Assembly (NCBI RefSeq): GCF_002776525.5
Contig: NC_045436.1
Coordinates: 55,220,254 to 55,284,253, forward strand
Source of the DNA: Piliocolobus tephrosceles
Taxonomy: Eukaryota > Chordata > Mammalia > Primates > Cercopithecidae
Length of the DNA stretch: 64,000 bases
Direction: 5' to 3'
Part shown: positions 1 to 12,375 of the stretch, piece by piece
How the letters are laid out: each line of letters begins with the position of its first letter
How positions within the stretch are numbered: the first letter of the stretch is position 1
The notes under the pieces: generated by a model
Databases searched by the model: none
What the model saw: only the letters and a program-made list of their open reading frames with translations
What the model was told of the DNA's origin: nothing
Translations under genes and position numbers: made by a program

Positions 1-1531
1 CTTCATGATTTTTTACATTTATTTGCTTAGCTTTTTTTACGTATTTTCTATGACTTCAATGTGACCTTTTACAAATGGAAGTTATAAGTCTGCCAGCTGA
101 AACCAGAATCCCTCTCTATATATTATGCTATTTAATTTTTAGAATTTTTTTTTTTTTTTTTTTTTAGACTCTCAGTAATTCATCTGCAATGGAACAAAAA
201 CTTAGGCTGATGTTATTTAAAGCATGGTTTCTATTTTGCCTTTATATCTCTAATACCTTTATTAAATGTACCCTGCCTCATAATGTAATACAAAAAGGAA
301 AATGAGAAGGTAATTTAAAATTTATTCATTTGACATATTTTTTACAAAAAATAATGATTCAAGTAAAATCCCTATAAAGTATCTAAAATGCTAAGGAGTA
401 TGTTGCTGACATTGGGTCTAATGTTCTTCATACAGTCTACAAATTTGGTCAATTTCTTATTTTTCAGCTGTCGCAGATACTAACTCTATCTCTGTTTCCC
501 CCTCAACTTGTTCTCATCAATTCCTAAAGTGTTTAAGATTTTCTACTAGAAGAAGAACCAGCAAGTGAGAAAGTTAGAAGAAAAGAAAAATGAGAGAGTA
601 ATGTAGGGAGGGAGTGAGGGAAGGCAGGGTAAACAGATAGATAATTAGGTAAATAGTTAATAGGCACATATCTGTACGTCCAGTGGTTCAACACCACTCC
701 ATTAAGCTGTTAAACTTTAATATGGACTTAATGCGATAGATAATGGCACCCATCCAAAACTCTAAAAGACTTACTGATGATTTAAAATTTTATTTTATTA
801 TAGACATTCTTTAAAAATTAATGATAGTAATAATACTTCCTTGGCAATATTGTTCTAATTTTTTTCAATCTCTAATAGAGATTCACTGGGATAATGATTA
901 AACTAGAATAAGAATTAACATCATGCAGAGATAGATATTTTATACCTTTTGATGGTAACAACTCATTTGTCAGAGAATCATCACATCTTGTTAGATAGAA
1001 GCATAAAATAAATATTGGATGGACGTTTTATTATGCTTGTAGGAATATCCATGGATACTGAATAGCAGGGAGATGTCCTAGACCATTTATTTACCATTGC
1101 CTCTATCTGCTCGGTAATGCTGGAGCACTGACTTTCTGTTAGGTTTTGCCAGTAAATGTCTCTCAAAAAATGAAAGCTGAGAAGGAGAGAAGGGACTTTC
1201 TCTTTTCCACTTAATGTTCCCCTTAGTGTTGCCCTGATATTAGCAATTAGAGTCAAACCTAGAAGCACCCTATCCTGTCTTTTCAGAGATACCAACAGTT
1301 GGATAGCATCCTATCCTCAGAAGTCTGAGCCTCAGGTCCATAGGGATTGTTCAAATAGGTTTTTTCTCCATTTTTATAAAATTATTCAAAGAATAGTAAT
1401 TAATTATTTTTAATGTTTCATATTATATATATTTTTCAAACAGTAATAACTCAGTACGTACATTCCCTTAGCAATAGCATGTCTATATTATTTGAGTAAT
1501 TTGACTCCAAATTAGTTATTTAACTCAGTAT
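1..1531. other. Unassigned AT-rich intergenic DNA
   Basis: No gene, RNA or clear transposon family was recognised. A pure T run of about 20 bases at 146-165 may be the tail of an antisense retroposon, but no Alu or L1 body follows it. The longest open frames are short, AT-rich and show no domain. Confidence 0.6.
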
Positions 1532-1546
1532 AAAGATTTAAAGCCA

Positions 1547-1798
1547 GTTCATGAGTTCCAGACCAGCCTGGTCAATATCGTAAAACCCCCCTCTACAAAA
1601 AGTACAAAAAAAACATTATCCAGGGATGGTGGTGCGTGTCTGTAATCCCAGCTACAGGGGAGGCTGAGGCGGGAGAATTGTTTGAACCTGGGAGGTGAAG
1701 GCTGCAGTGAGCCAAGATCGTGCCATTGTACTCCAGCCTGGGCAACAAGAATGAAACTCTGTCTCAAAAAAAAAAAAAAAAAAAGAGAAAAAGATTCA
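1547..1798 (+). mobile_element. 5'-truncated Alu (S/J-like) with target-site duplication
   Basis: Starts inside the Alu left arm (gagttccagaccagcctgg) and runs through the right arm to an A-tail at 1766-1784 and a short A-rich extension. It is flanked by a 15-bp direct repeat, AAAGATTTAAAGCCA, at 1532-1546 and 1799-1813, which fixes the insertion as L1-mediated. Substitutions are scattered, so it is older than the AluYR copies in the window. The short open frames across it are repeat artefacts. Confidence 0.9.
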
Positions 1799-1813
1799 AA
1801 AGATTTAAAGCCA

Positions 1814-4220
1814 ATTCTGAAAGGTAGAACATTGTATGGAGACAAACTCTTCAGTTATGAAAACCAAAGTCAAATCTCCAAATTGAATTGCATCTTAAAT
1901 CTCTCTCATTCTGGGTCATCTTGAAAATTCACATATTTTGGAAGTACTTCTGTGGAAGATAAATAAATAAGTTAAGAGAATTATGTTTCTGAAATTCTGA
2001 TTTGGAAACTTCCTGGAACAAAGGAAAACTTATTATAAAACAACATTTCTGGGCTATTTTATCTAATATAATTCCCTACCAACTATACTATAACTAGAAT
2101 ATGTATTTATATATAATTTTGGGTAGATTACTCTGTAAGGTAGTCATTTTAGAAAGATGTAAGCATTGTTTGGCGATATTTAAGTTAATCTGTTTGTGAT
2201 ATATTGTATGCTGTTTTTCTTTCTGTGAAGACATTGTTAAATAAAATCTTAAGTGAAAAAAATCACTAGAATCCCTTACAAAATTGAAAATATATACTAT
2301 TACTTGAATCAATAAGCCGGCTCTATTTACCTAATAAAATAAACATTTTCTATGCTTCTTAAAAATTCTACTCATACTACTGAGTAAATCATATATAAGG
2401 ACCTATAACATAATTGATTCTAGAAAAAAATGTGTAACCAGTAAGTACTTAAAGCAGTTTTACAAAGTAAAGTTGATTGAATTTTGAAGCACTAGTTTGG
2501 TTGTGTAAAGCATAAAAAGCTCCTCTAAAAGCAAGCTAAATTCCTTAAAATTGGAAACATATTTAATCAACTATACTTTATACTATTCCACAAAAAAATA
2601 TGATGTGGTTTACGAAAATGCACACAATAGAAAAATATGAAGTTTCTGATGAAGCAAAATAAATAAATCCAGTAAACCAAGAGGTAAAGTTAGCACCTAA
2701 GGATTCATGGCTTAAGGTCCTGTATGGTTTGCTAGAGATAAGACGCTTATTTTATTGAATTTTCTGATTCTTGAACCTTATTTTCCTTTTAGTGTTATCT
2801 GAGCATATCACCTCCGTATTACAATTAATCTGAAAATTATGTTTTATGTTGTCTGAAACAGTTACCCTACTTTTACAGAAATTGCTTACTAGTTGTAAAA
2901 CACCACTGGCTCCTATGTACTACATAGTTTATTGGAATATAAAAAACTAAACCAGTAATTGTTTTGGTGTTTTAGAAGAATTTCTACACTTTAAGCTAGC
3001 ACGGAATGATGTTAGACTATGTAAATATTTGATATTAAAATTGTAAGGATATTTTATTTTCTGGCTTGCCTTTTTTCCCTTTGATCACAAATCAACCTAA
3101 GAAAAATGTGGGTAAAATTTTGAAAATAAATAGGTTTAAGTATTAATCAAAATATATTGAATAGTACCTTCTTCCCATCCAACAAATCAAAATGTCAGCT
3201 TCATAACACATTTTTAAAGTTTTAAGAATAAATAATAAAAAGATCACTCTCCCAATGTTATATTGCTCCCTCACTTAATAAAATACTAAATTCTGAAATT
3301 TGATTTTTATTTTATATTCAGGATGGAGGAAAAGAAAAGGAGGGTGAATATTTAGATACATTATATAGAGGCAGAATTATGTGACTATTCAAGAATCAAT
3401 TCCTCTCTCCTTTAAAGTTTCTACAAACTAAAAATGAATACTAGGGCAGAATATTGAATAATATACACTGTTAATGACATTAATACACAATGTAAGAGCT
3501 CAATAACACTAAAAGTACAAGGGCTTCCTGTTATAGCTAAAGTGGAGAATGCAGTTTGGATTCTACTCAAAAGAAGATTTTCCTTCAATGTATATGTTCT
3601 CCTACCACATCATCAAACCCAAGTGAATGAAATTATGGAATTATCTCCTTGGAAAATGTTGGGCCTGAATAGCAGACACTTACCTAAACAACTTATGAAG
3701 GATTTCAGCAGCTAACAAAAGTAACACAGCAGAAAGCACAGAAAAGGAAAGGAGAAGCCTGGTGAGTGCCCGTCAGAGTCCTAGCAGACCCCAAAGACTT
3801 GATGCATACAACTTCTGGTGGTACTGTAGGACAAGAAACAGAGTCAGGGCTGTTTCTGCTGTTCAGACAAATTATAAATTAGTGTCCATAGGTATGCACA
3901 CTACTCATGTAGTGATATGCACACTACATACCATGGGTATGACTCAGTGGATATCAGTGTCTTGACAATACCACAATCAGATAAATAATTTCTCTTTTCA
4001 TAAGAGGAAATAAGGGAGAGTGTGGAAAAGGAATAGAGAATTCCAAACCTGTCATGGCACCCCCCTGAAGAATGGCGTCTACTCCCCCTACTCCAAACGA
4101 TAAAGGTGATCATTGTTCCCCAACCCTACACACACTTACAATAGCATGATGCTCTAATCAATTAAGTGTTGTTATGGAGAAAATGTTAAAACTCTTTTCA
4201 ATATTAATATATTATCTTAA
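1814..4220. other. Unassigned AT-rich intergenic DNA
   Basis: About 2.4 kb without a recognised gene or repeat family. A short direct duplication (atgcacactac) occurs at about 3894 and 3918, with a small hairpin CACTAC-tcat-GTAGTG at 3898-3913. Open frames of 67-72 codons here show no motif and are not called. Confidence 0.5.
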
Positions 4221-5253
4221 CCAAAAAAAGAGAGAAAATCCAAATAAGCTCAACTAAAAACAAAAGAGGAGATATTATAACTGAAACCACAGAAATACAA
4301 AAGATTATTCAAGGCTACTATGAAAACCCTTACACACATAAACTAGAAAACCTAGAGGAGATGGATAAATTCCTGGAAAGATGCCACCCTCCTGGCTTAA
4401 ATCAGGAAGAATTAGATACCCTGAACAGATGAATAACAAACAGCAAGACTGAAATGATACAAATTACCAAGAACAAAAATAAAGGTCAGGAACCAATAAA
4501 TTCACAGCTGAATTCTGCCAGACATTCAAAGAAGACTGGTACCAATCCTATTGACAGTAAAACACAAGATATAGAAACAGAGAATCTTCCCTTAATCATT
4601 CTATGAAGCCAGTATCACCCTAATACCAAAATTAGGAAAGGACATAACCAAAAAAAAAAAAAAAAAAAGACTACAAACCAGTATCCCTGATGAAAATAGA
4701 TGTAAAAATCCTCAACAAAATACTAGCTAACTAAATCCAACAACATATCAAGAAGATAATCTACCATGATCAACTGGGTTTCAGACAAGGGATGCAGGGA
4801 TGGTTTAACATAAGCAAGTCAGTAAATGTGATATATCACATAAACAGAATTAGAAACCAAAATCACATGATCATCTCAATAGATGCAAAAAAGGATTTGA
4901 GGGAATTCCATTGTAATTAAAACTCAGCAAAATCAGTATACAAGGGACATACCTCAATGTAACAAAAGCCATCTATAACAAACCTACAGCCAACATTATA
5001 CTGAATGAGGAAAAGTTGAAAGCATTCCCTCTGAGAACCAGAACAAGACAAGAGAGCCCACTTGCACCACTTCTATTCAACATAGTACTAGAAATCCTAG
5101 CCAGAGCAATCTGACAAGAGAAAATAACAAGGGCCATCCAAATTGGTAAAGAGGAAGTCCAACAGTTGCTGTTGGCAGATGATATGATTGTATATCTAGA
5201 AAACCCTAAAGAGTCCTCCAAAAAGCTCCTAGAACTGATTAAAGAAATCAGCA

Positions 5254-5552
5254 GGCCGGGCGCGGTGGCTCAAGCCTGTAATCCCAGCACTTTGCGAGGC
5301 CGAGACGGGTGGATCACGAGATCAGGAGTTTGAGACCATCCTGGCTAACACGGTGAAACCCCGTCTCTACTGAAAAATACAAAAAAGTAAGCTAGCCGGG
5401 TGAGGTGGCTGGTGCCTGTAGTCCCAGCTACTCGGGAGGCTGAGGCAGGAGAATGGTGTAAACCCGGGAGGCGGAGCTTGCAGTGAGCTGAGATCTGGCC
5501 ACTGCACTCCAGCCCAGGCGACAGAGCAAGACTCTGTCTCAAAAAAAAAAAA
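5254..5552 (+). mobile_element. Full-length AluYR-type element inside the L1
   Basis: Complete dimeric Alu from GGCCGGGCGCGG to an A14 tail. Diagnostic GGCTCAAGCCTG and ATCTGGCCACTGC place it in the Old World monkey AluY lineage. It is flanked by a short duplication (a/gaatcagca) of the L1 target at 5245-5253 and 5555-5563. An A-box/B-box-like Pol III promoter region is present in the left arm, as in all full-length Alus. Confidence 0.93.
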
Positions 5553-5984
5553 AAGAATCAGCAAAATTTCTGGATTCAAAATTAATGTACACAATTATTA
5601 GCTCCTCTATACACCAACAGTGACCAAGCTGAGAATCAAATCAAGAACTTAACTCTTTTTACAATAGCTGAAAAAAAAAAAAAAAGAAAAACTTAGGAAT
5701 ATACCTAACCAATGAGGTGAAAGATCATTACAAGGAAAACTACAAAACACTGCTGAAAGAAACTATAGATGACACGAACAAGTGGAAACACATCCAATGC
5801 TCAAGGATGGGTAGAATAAATGTTGTGAAAATGACCATACTGCCAAAAGCAATCTACAAATTCAATGCAATTCCCATCAAAATGTCATCATCATTCTTCA
5901 CAGAACTAGAAAAAAACAGTTCTAAAACTTATATGAAACCAAAAAAGAGCCCATATAGCCAAAGCAAGACGAAGGAAAAGAACA

Positions 5985-6204
5985 GGCCAGGCGCAGTGGC
6001 TCATGCCTGTAATCCCAGCACTTTGGGAGGCCAAGGTGGGTGGATCACGAAGTCAGGAGATCTAGACCATCCTGTCTAACATGGTGAAACACTGTCTCCA
6101 CTAAACAACAACAACAAAAAATTAGCCAGGCGTGGTGGTGGGCATCTGTAGTCCCAGCTACTCGGGAGGCTGAGGCAGTAGAATGGTGTGAACCAGGGAG
6201 GTGG
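5985..6204 (+). mobile_element. Alu lacking its 3' end, inside the L1
   Basis: Begins at the normal Alu 5' end (ggccaggcgcagtggctcat) after the L1 bases aaaagaaca. It stops in the right arm at about gggaggtgga and passes straight into L1 ORF2 (acaaatctggaggcatcac). The A-tail and the downstream copy of the target duplication are absent, so a deletion removed the Alu 3' end, probably through the short shared GGA/ACA-type bases at the junction. Confidence 0.85.
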
Positions 6205-6661
6205 AACAAATCTGGAGGCATCACATTACTTGATTTCAAACTATACTGTAAGACCACGGTCACCAAAACAGTATGGTACTGGTATAAAAAAAGGCACATA
6301 GACCAATGGAACAGAATAGAGAACCCAGAAATAAACCCAAATTCTTATAGCCAACTGATCTTCAACAAAGCTAACAAAAATATAAAGTGGGGAAAGGACA
6401 CCCTATTCAACAAATGTTGCTGGGGTAATTGGCTAGCCACATGTAGAAGAATGAAACTGGATCCTCATCTCTTACCTTATACAAAAATCAACTCAAGATG
6501 GCTCAAGGACTTAAATCTAAGACCTGTAACTGTAAAAATTATAGAAGATAACATCAGGAAAACATTTCAGACTTGACTTACGCATGCATTTTATGACCAA
6601 GAACCCAAAAGCAAATGCTATAAAAACAAAGATAAATAGCTAGGAAATTTGAAAGAAAACA

Positions 6662-6695
<34 letters not shown>

Positions 6696-6699
<4 letters not shown>

Positions 6700-7150
6700 A
6701 ATCTTTACTTATTTAAAATAAAACCTGACATTTTTAAAAATGTCATTCAATTTTAAAATTATATTAAAATACTAAATAGAAACTCTAAAGTATTTTAATA
6801 AACATGCTTATTTTAGCAAGCATATTAGAAATCAGAATGTAAACTTTTTAAGCTGATGTTGACAAAAGCATCTTATCTTGAACTTCATTTTGTGATTAGC
6901 TATGCAGTTTGAAATGTTATGTGCAGACTGCTATCATGCCACAATAAAAGCATAAGCATCATAGGACCTGGCTTCTTTTCTTTGTTCTGTAAAACTCTAG
7001 CTAAGCAATGTAAAGTAAGGCATAAAAAATTTGGGCTTAAGTTTTATTATTATTTTCACATAGTTTTGTTTTAATTAAAAAAAAAAAAAAAGATGCAGAT
7101 ATTCGTTGACATTGTTCCAGTTCTGACCCTTGGATTGGCATGTGATCATT
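6696..7150. other. Unassigned intergenic DNA
   Basis: AT-rich sequence after the L1 A-tail, with an A14-15 run at 7078-7091. No gene or family was recognised. Confidence 0.5.
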
Positions 7151-7690
7151 ATTACACAGTGTTTCATGGCTTAATTTTTTCAAATATATAAAAACGTATA
7201 ATATAAAAATAAAACTGTCCTCTCTCTAGACTTCCACTCCCAAAATATATAGACTTATTTATACCAACATTTTTATCCCTAGTATTACAATAGCGGTATT
7301 AATCTTTAATGTGTGGTTTTTTTTTCTTTTTACTTACTAATAAAATGTGTATTTTTCCTTATCTATCATATGAATGGATCATGTTGCATTCAAACATCCT
7401 TTTATTTGTGGATGTCTTAGTTATTTCTAATTGTTTGATAGTATAAATTAAGCAGAAATGAATATTCTTGTCAAATCGTTTTCACAAGATTTTCAAAAAT
7501 TGTTTTTCGTGAAAATGTATAATCCAGCTATTGATATACAGAATTGCTTGGTTGGCCATATTCTTCCCATAACTAGACAAGGTGAGATTTTTCAAAGCTG
7601 TTCAAGTCTTATTAGAAGTAACATCTCACTGCAGTTTGTTCTCTATTTTTTTACTGTTGAAGTGTTTAATCATATCTAAAAGTTATCAAA
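7150..7690 (-). mobile_element. Probable ancient L1ME/HAL1-type fragment
   Basis: Diverged sequence resembling the antisense of old mammalian L1 3' regions: a tatctatcatatgaatgg...gcattcaaacatcc...tttgtggatgtcttagttatttctaattg pattern, followed by aagcagaaatgaatattcttgtc. No coding potential. Assignment is by recalled similarity only. Confidence 0.5.
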
Positions 7691-7885
7691 TAATAAAATG
7701 AAATTTTATAGATCTAGCACCTGAATTCAAGTTATTTTTCCATATTATTTTTATTTTTAAAGCATTTGAAAATTAGTGCAAATTTATAGAACTTCATCTA
7801 CAAATATTTCAACATAACATTATAATAATCAGGATTTGATCTCAGTTCAATTCTAAGAGAAAATGAACAATAACACCATTTTTAA

Positions 7886-9745
7886 ATCATTTCAACTTAT
7901 TTTAAATTCGTAAGGTACATGTATTGGTTTGCTAAATGGGTATATTGTGTAATGCTGAGCTTTGCAGTACAATTGACACCATTACTCTGGTAGTGAGTGT
8001 AGTACCCAAGAGCTAATTTTTCATCACTTGCCTCCCTCCTTTCCTCCTTTTCTAGCACTCTCCAGTGTCTAGTGTTGTCATTTTCATGTCCACTTTTACC
8101 AATATTTAGCCCTAACTTATAAATGAGAACATGCAGTACTTGGTTTGCTTTTCCTACATTAATTTGCTTACTATAATATCTTCCAGATGCATCCATGTTA
8201 CTGCAAAGGACATGCTTTGGTTCTTTTCTATTGCTGCATAGTAATCCATTGTGTATATGGACCACATTTTCTTCATTCAATCCACTCTTGATGGGCACCT
8301 AGGTTGATTCCATGTCTTTGCTATTGCAAACAGTGCAGCAATGAACATACGCACACATGTGTCTTTGTGGTAAAATGATCTATATTCTTCTGGGTATATA
8401 CCCAGTAGTGGGAGTGCCGGGTCAAGTGGTAGTTCTGCTTTCAGCTCTTTGAGGAATCACCATACTGCTTTCCACAGTGGCTGAACTAATTTACATTCCA
8501 ATCAACAATGTGTAAGTGTTCCTCTTTCTATGCAGCCTCACCAGCATCTGTTGTTTTCTGACATTTTAGTAGTAGCCATTCTAACTGGTATAAGATAGTA
8601 TCTCATTGTCGTATTGATTTGCATTTCTGTGATGATTAGTGATGTGAAGCATTTTTTCTATGTTTGTTGGTCACTTCTATATCTTCTTTTGAGAAGTGTT
8701 TGCACATTTCTTTTGCCTGCTTTTTAATGGGGTTGTTTTTTGCTTGTTGAATTGTTTAAGTTACCAATACATTCTGGATATTAGACCTTTGTTGTATGCA
8801 TAATTTGTGAATATTTCCTCTCATTTTGTAGGTTGTCTGTTTACCCTGTTGATAATTTATTTTGCTATGCAGAAGCTCTTATTTGAATTACGCCCCACTT
8901 GTCAAATTTGGTTTTGTCGCAATTGCTTTTGAGGGCTTGGTCATAAATTCTTTTCCATGGCTGATGTCCAGAATGGTATTTCCTAGGTTTTCTTCTAGGA
9001 TTCTTGTAGTCTGTGGGTCTTACATTTAACTCTTTAGTTCATCTTACGTTAATTTTTGTATATGATAAAAGAGGGGTTCAGTTTCATTCTTCTACGTATG
9101 GCTAGCCAGCTATCCCAGAAGCATTTACTGAATAGGGAGTCTTCCCCCATTGCCTGTTTTTTGTAGACTTTGTCAAAGGTTAGAGGTCTTTCAGTGTGTT
9201 GTTTTATTTTGAGGTCCCTGTTCTAATCCATTGTTCTATGTGTTTATTTTTACTGGTACCATGCTCTTTTGGTTACTGTAACCTTATAGTATAGTTTGAA
9301 GTCAAGTAATGTGATGCCTTTGGTTTTGTTCTTATTGCTTAGGACTGCTTTTACTGTTTGGGCTCTTTTTTGGTTCCATATGAATTTTAGGATAGCTTTT
9401 ACTAATTCTGTGAGAAATGACGGAGTTTGGTAGGAATACTGTTGAATTTCTATATTGTTTTGAGCACTATCGCAATTTTAATGATACGAATGTTTCCAAT
9501 GCATGAGCATGAAACATTTTTCAATTTGTTTGTGTCAACTCTAATTTCTTTCAGAAGTGATTGTATTTCTTCTTGTAGAGATCTTTACCTCTTTGGTTAT
9601 ATGTATTCCTAGATTTTTTTCTATGCCTGTTGTAAATGGCAATGTGTTCTTCAGTTGGCACTCATTTTGAACATTGCTGGTCTATAGAAATGCTGTTGAT
9701 TTTTGTACCTTGATTTTTGTATCCTGAAACTTTACTGAAGTTATT
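7886..9745 (-). mobile_element. 5'-truncated primate L1 (L1PB/PA-like), antisense
   Basis: Antisense L1 3'UTR begins near 7886 and continues into ORF2: gtgagtgtagtacccaagag, tataaatgagaacatgcagtacttgg, gggtatatacccagtagtggg, then the region complementary to the ORF2 C-terminus and RT, fading out near 9745. It is truncated at the L1 5' end and full of stops. The 133-codon antisense frame at 7897-8298 lies in the L1 3' region and is not a gene. Confidence 0.9.
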
Positions 9746-11960
9746 TTTAATATCAAATCTCTATTGAAAATATCTATTTTCTTCCAAAATAGTATTTTAT
9801 AGTATAGTCTTAATGAGGGTCCAATGAAAGTTCATGTAACATATTCACATGTGTGTCTTCTTTGTCTTTTTTGATGGAGGAAAATCCTCTTAGCTTTTAC
9901 ATTTTTAAAATAACATTAACTCTTTGAAAAGTCCTAGCCAGTTTTTCTTTAAAATGCCTCACACAGTGAATTTATCTAAGTGTTCCTATGTGGTGTCATT
10001 CCATGTTCCTTTAAAACTTTGTTCTTGTAAACTAAAAGTTAAGCCTCAAGGCTTTATTGGATTCAGGTTAAACATTTTTTTTTTTTTTTTGCATAAATAT
10101 TTGATGTGCTATGATCCCTCTTCATTTTGCAACACAATAGGAGAGAAAGGTAATATTGAGTGTTCTTTTATTAGTGCTGTTAGGATTATTCATACTAACA
10201 TCCAAACCTCTCTAATTTACAGATATAGTGTTTCACTTTGAATTTATTAAGAGATGTGTGAGGCCTTACTTTGGAACTGAACATATATTGTTTCCCAACA
10301 ACATGACCTACTCTGTTTAGTATTTATTTGTAATCCTTGCCTGAATCTGTCATTGAAATGCAAATATTCCTTCTGCATTTATTAACAGGCATTTTTCTGT
10401 AATGGAGTTTTTCTCCAACAATGAAGATAATTTACAGTTGGTCCTAAAAGGAAGAGAAATTATTGATTTTTTTTAAATTACCAAGTTTCAGGGGAAAAAT
10501 ATTGTAATAATTATCTCTACTGGACATTTTGTTTCTTTCGTTTGTTCATATATGTTAGTTGATTGTATTACTGCTCACCAAAACGGATATCTCTCCTTGC
10601 TGGAGGATTATATATGTTCTCACTGTGGAACTCATAGAAGCTATATTATTAGCTTTGGTCAATGAAATATGAGCTAGTGGCATATTTTTTCTTAGCTGAA
10701 GGAATTATTATAGAATGCTCTGGATCGAGGCCACTCTGTCAGATTCACCCAAGAATTAAGACAATGTAAGACAACTGATTTACAGTGGATATTTTGGGTA
10801 ATCTGGCCTATCATGAGTAATACAACATGGACTCATAGATTTCAATTGTTTTAGCTTCACATTTAATTTCATTCAGTATATATTTACTTATTGATCATAT
10901 TTAATAAATTATGAACAAATGTGTTTAAAAATACATTTTACTAGAGGTAGGACAAAGGAAAAGAAACCAGAAACAGAAACTTGGGCAGGAGGAATGGAAA
11001 ATAGTGTATGAAATGCTACTGAGAGACTGAGGAAAAGTAAAACTGAAAACTGACCATAGAATTTGTGTGATGGAAGTATGAAAGCCTTTAAAAGGCCAAC
11101 TACTACTACCAACTACTACTTTGTTGTAGTGAAGTATTCAGTGCATAGATTTAGGGGAGTGGAAGTGAAGATGGTTTTTACAGACCATCCTGGTGTGAGC
11201 GTTTTTTTTTCGTGAAGTTGAAAATATTTACGATGGCTAGAGTAAGCCCTGTGAAAGGAGAGTTGTTTTTGTTGTTGTTGTTGTTTGTTTGTTTTTTAAT
11301 TTTGAAACTTAGACAATGTTGCTGGCATATTAGTGAGTACATCTGCCAAGTATATACAATTTTCTTTAAGTTTTGATTTGATTTTCTTACCTTGAGAGAT
11401 GAAAAAAGAGCACAGTTCAAGTTTATTTATAAAGTACAATTACTGTGATTTTTCCATCCCTCTGGTCTCCTGACTATGTCCCAATTGTTGTACAGCTTCA
11501 GTGAAATTCCCATAAATCATCTGGTCCATCAAGGTCATTTCCGCTTCGCTCTATCATTGTTTTCCTCACTTCTCCTCCTCTTTCTTTTTAAATTTACTTT
11601 CTTACCATTTCTCTCCCTTATAAAGACAGATATGCACCTTTCATTTTATGTTATTTGTTCTATAAGAAAAGAAAAATGGTAGAATTCTGAATAGATTCTT
11701 ATTCTGTTTGTTAGAAATCCAAGTCTTTACTCACTAGTTTGAAGTATAGCCAGATAATTAGGCTGACACTGATAAAATTACCTTACTGTTTGCTTTCAGT
11801 AAAGACTCCTAGTTCCTCTACTCTATGTACGAAGCACTCAACATGTTGTTAATCACTGTACTTAACTGTTGTGTGGCTAGATTTTCAGTGAGGGTATAGG
11901 GTGTGAGGCACATTTCAAGTAAAAAGGATTAAATGTAACATATTGATGTGTGTGTGTACG
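9746..11960. other. Unassigned intergenic DNA with simple-repeat patches
   Basis: No gene was recognised. A T-run lies at 10075-10090 and a GTT/GTTT simple repeat at about 11264-11296. The stretch around 10640-10760 (ttggtcaatgaaatatgagc) has the flavour of an old interspersed repeat but could not be assigned. Confidence 0.5.
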
Positions 11961-12347
11961 TGTGTGTGCTTGTGTAATGCTATATATATAGTATATACAC
12001 CTGTGAGCTATGTAACCATTGGCAAGTCACTTTACTTTTTTCAGCCTCACCTTCCTAATTTGTAAAATTATAATAGTTTCAGCCCTTCCTATCTCACGCA
12101 CTATGTTTGGCATATTCATGTGGATGTGTGTGTGTATATATGTGTGTGTGTGTTCCTATATAGCATTACACAAACACACACATCTATCTATATCTAGATC
12201 GATATCTATATCTATATCTTTATCGATATCTATGACAAACATAGTGCATGAGATAAGAAGGGCTGACACTAACCTAATTTTACAAATTAGGAATGTGAGG
12301 CTTACAAAAGTAAAGTGACTTCCCAATGGTTACATAGCTCACAAGTG
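11961..12347. repeat. Interleaved inverted duplication (A-B-A'-B') around a MIR
   Basis: Segment B (11997-12109) is the reverse complement of B' (12236-12347) at roughly 90% identity by eye over about 110 bp. Segment A (11961-11988, core tgtgtaatgctatata) is the reverse complement of A' (12156-12182). The order is A-B-A'-B', so the two inverted pairs interlock rather than nest. (TG)n lies between B and A', and (TATC)n between A' and B'. B' belongs to an ancient MIR, and B is a younger inverted copy of part of it. Confidence 0.85.
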
Positions 12348-12375
12348 TTGAGCTGAGTTCCAGACTAAGCACTTT
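12236..12375 (-). mobile_element. MIR element (original copy)
   Basis: The reverse complement reads gaactcagctcaacacttgtgagctatgtaaccattggg...gcctcacattcctaatttgtaaaatta, matching the MIR core (gctctgccacttactagctgtgtgaccttggg...cctcagtttcctcatctgtaaaat). It extends further outward than the inverted copy at 11997-12109, suggesting it is the donor. Confidence 0.75.

Larger units (their letters stand above)
4220..6695 (+). mobile_element. L1 fragment (ORF2 reverse-transcriptase region), sense, ending in A31
   Basis: Sense L1 ORF2 sequence runs from about 4220 (actgaaaccacagaaatac, the start of the RT region) to about 6660, followed by a pure 31-A run at 6665-6695. Many stops and frameshifts make it inactive. 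It is interrupted by an AluYR at 5254 and an older Alu at 5985. The A run follows ORF2 sequence directly: the last kilobase of L1, including the 3'UTR, is missing. Target-site duplications were not obvious. Confidence 0.88.

Noticed and set aside
7897..8298. 133-codon minus-strand open frame
   Set aside because: Lies in the 3' region of an antisense L1; no known domain.
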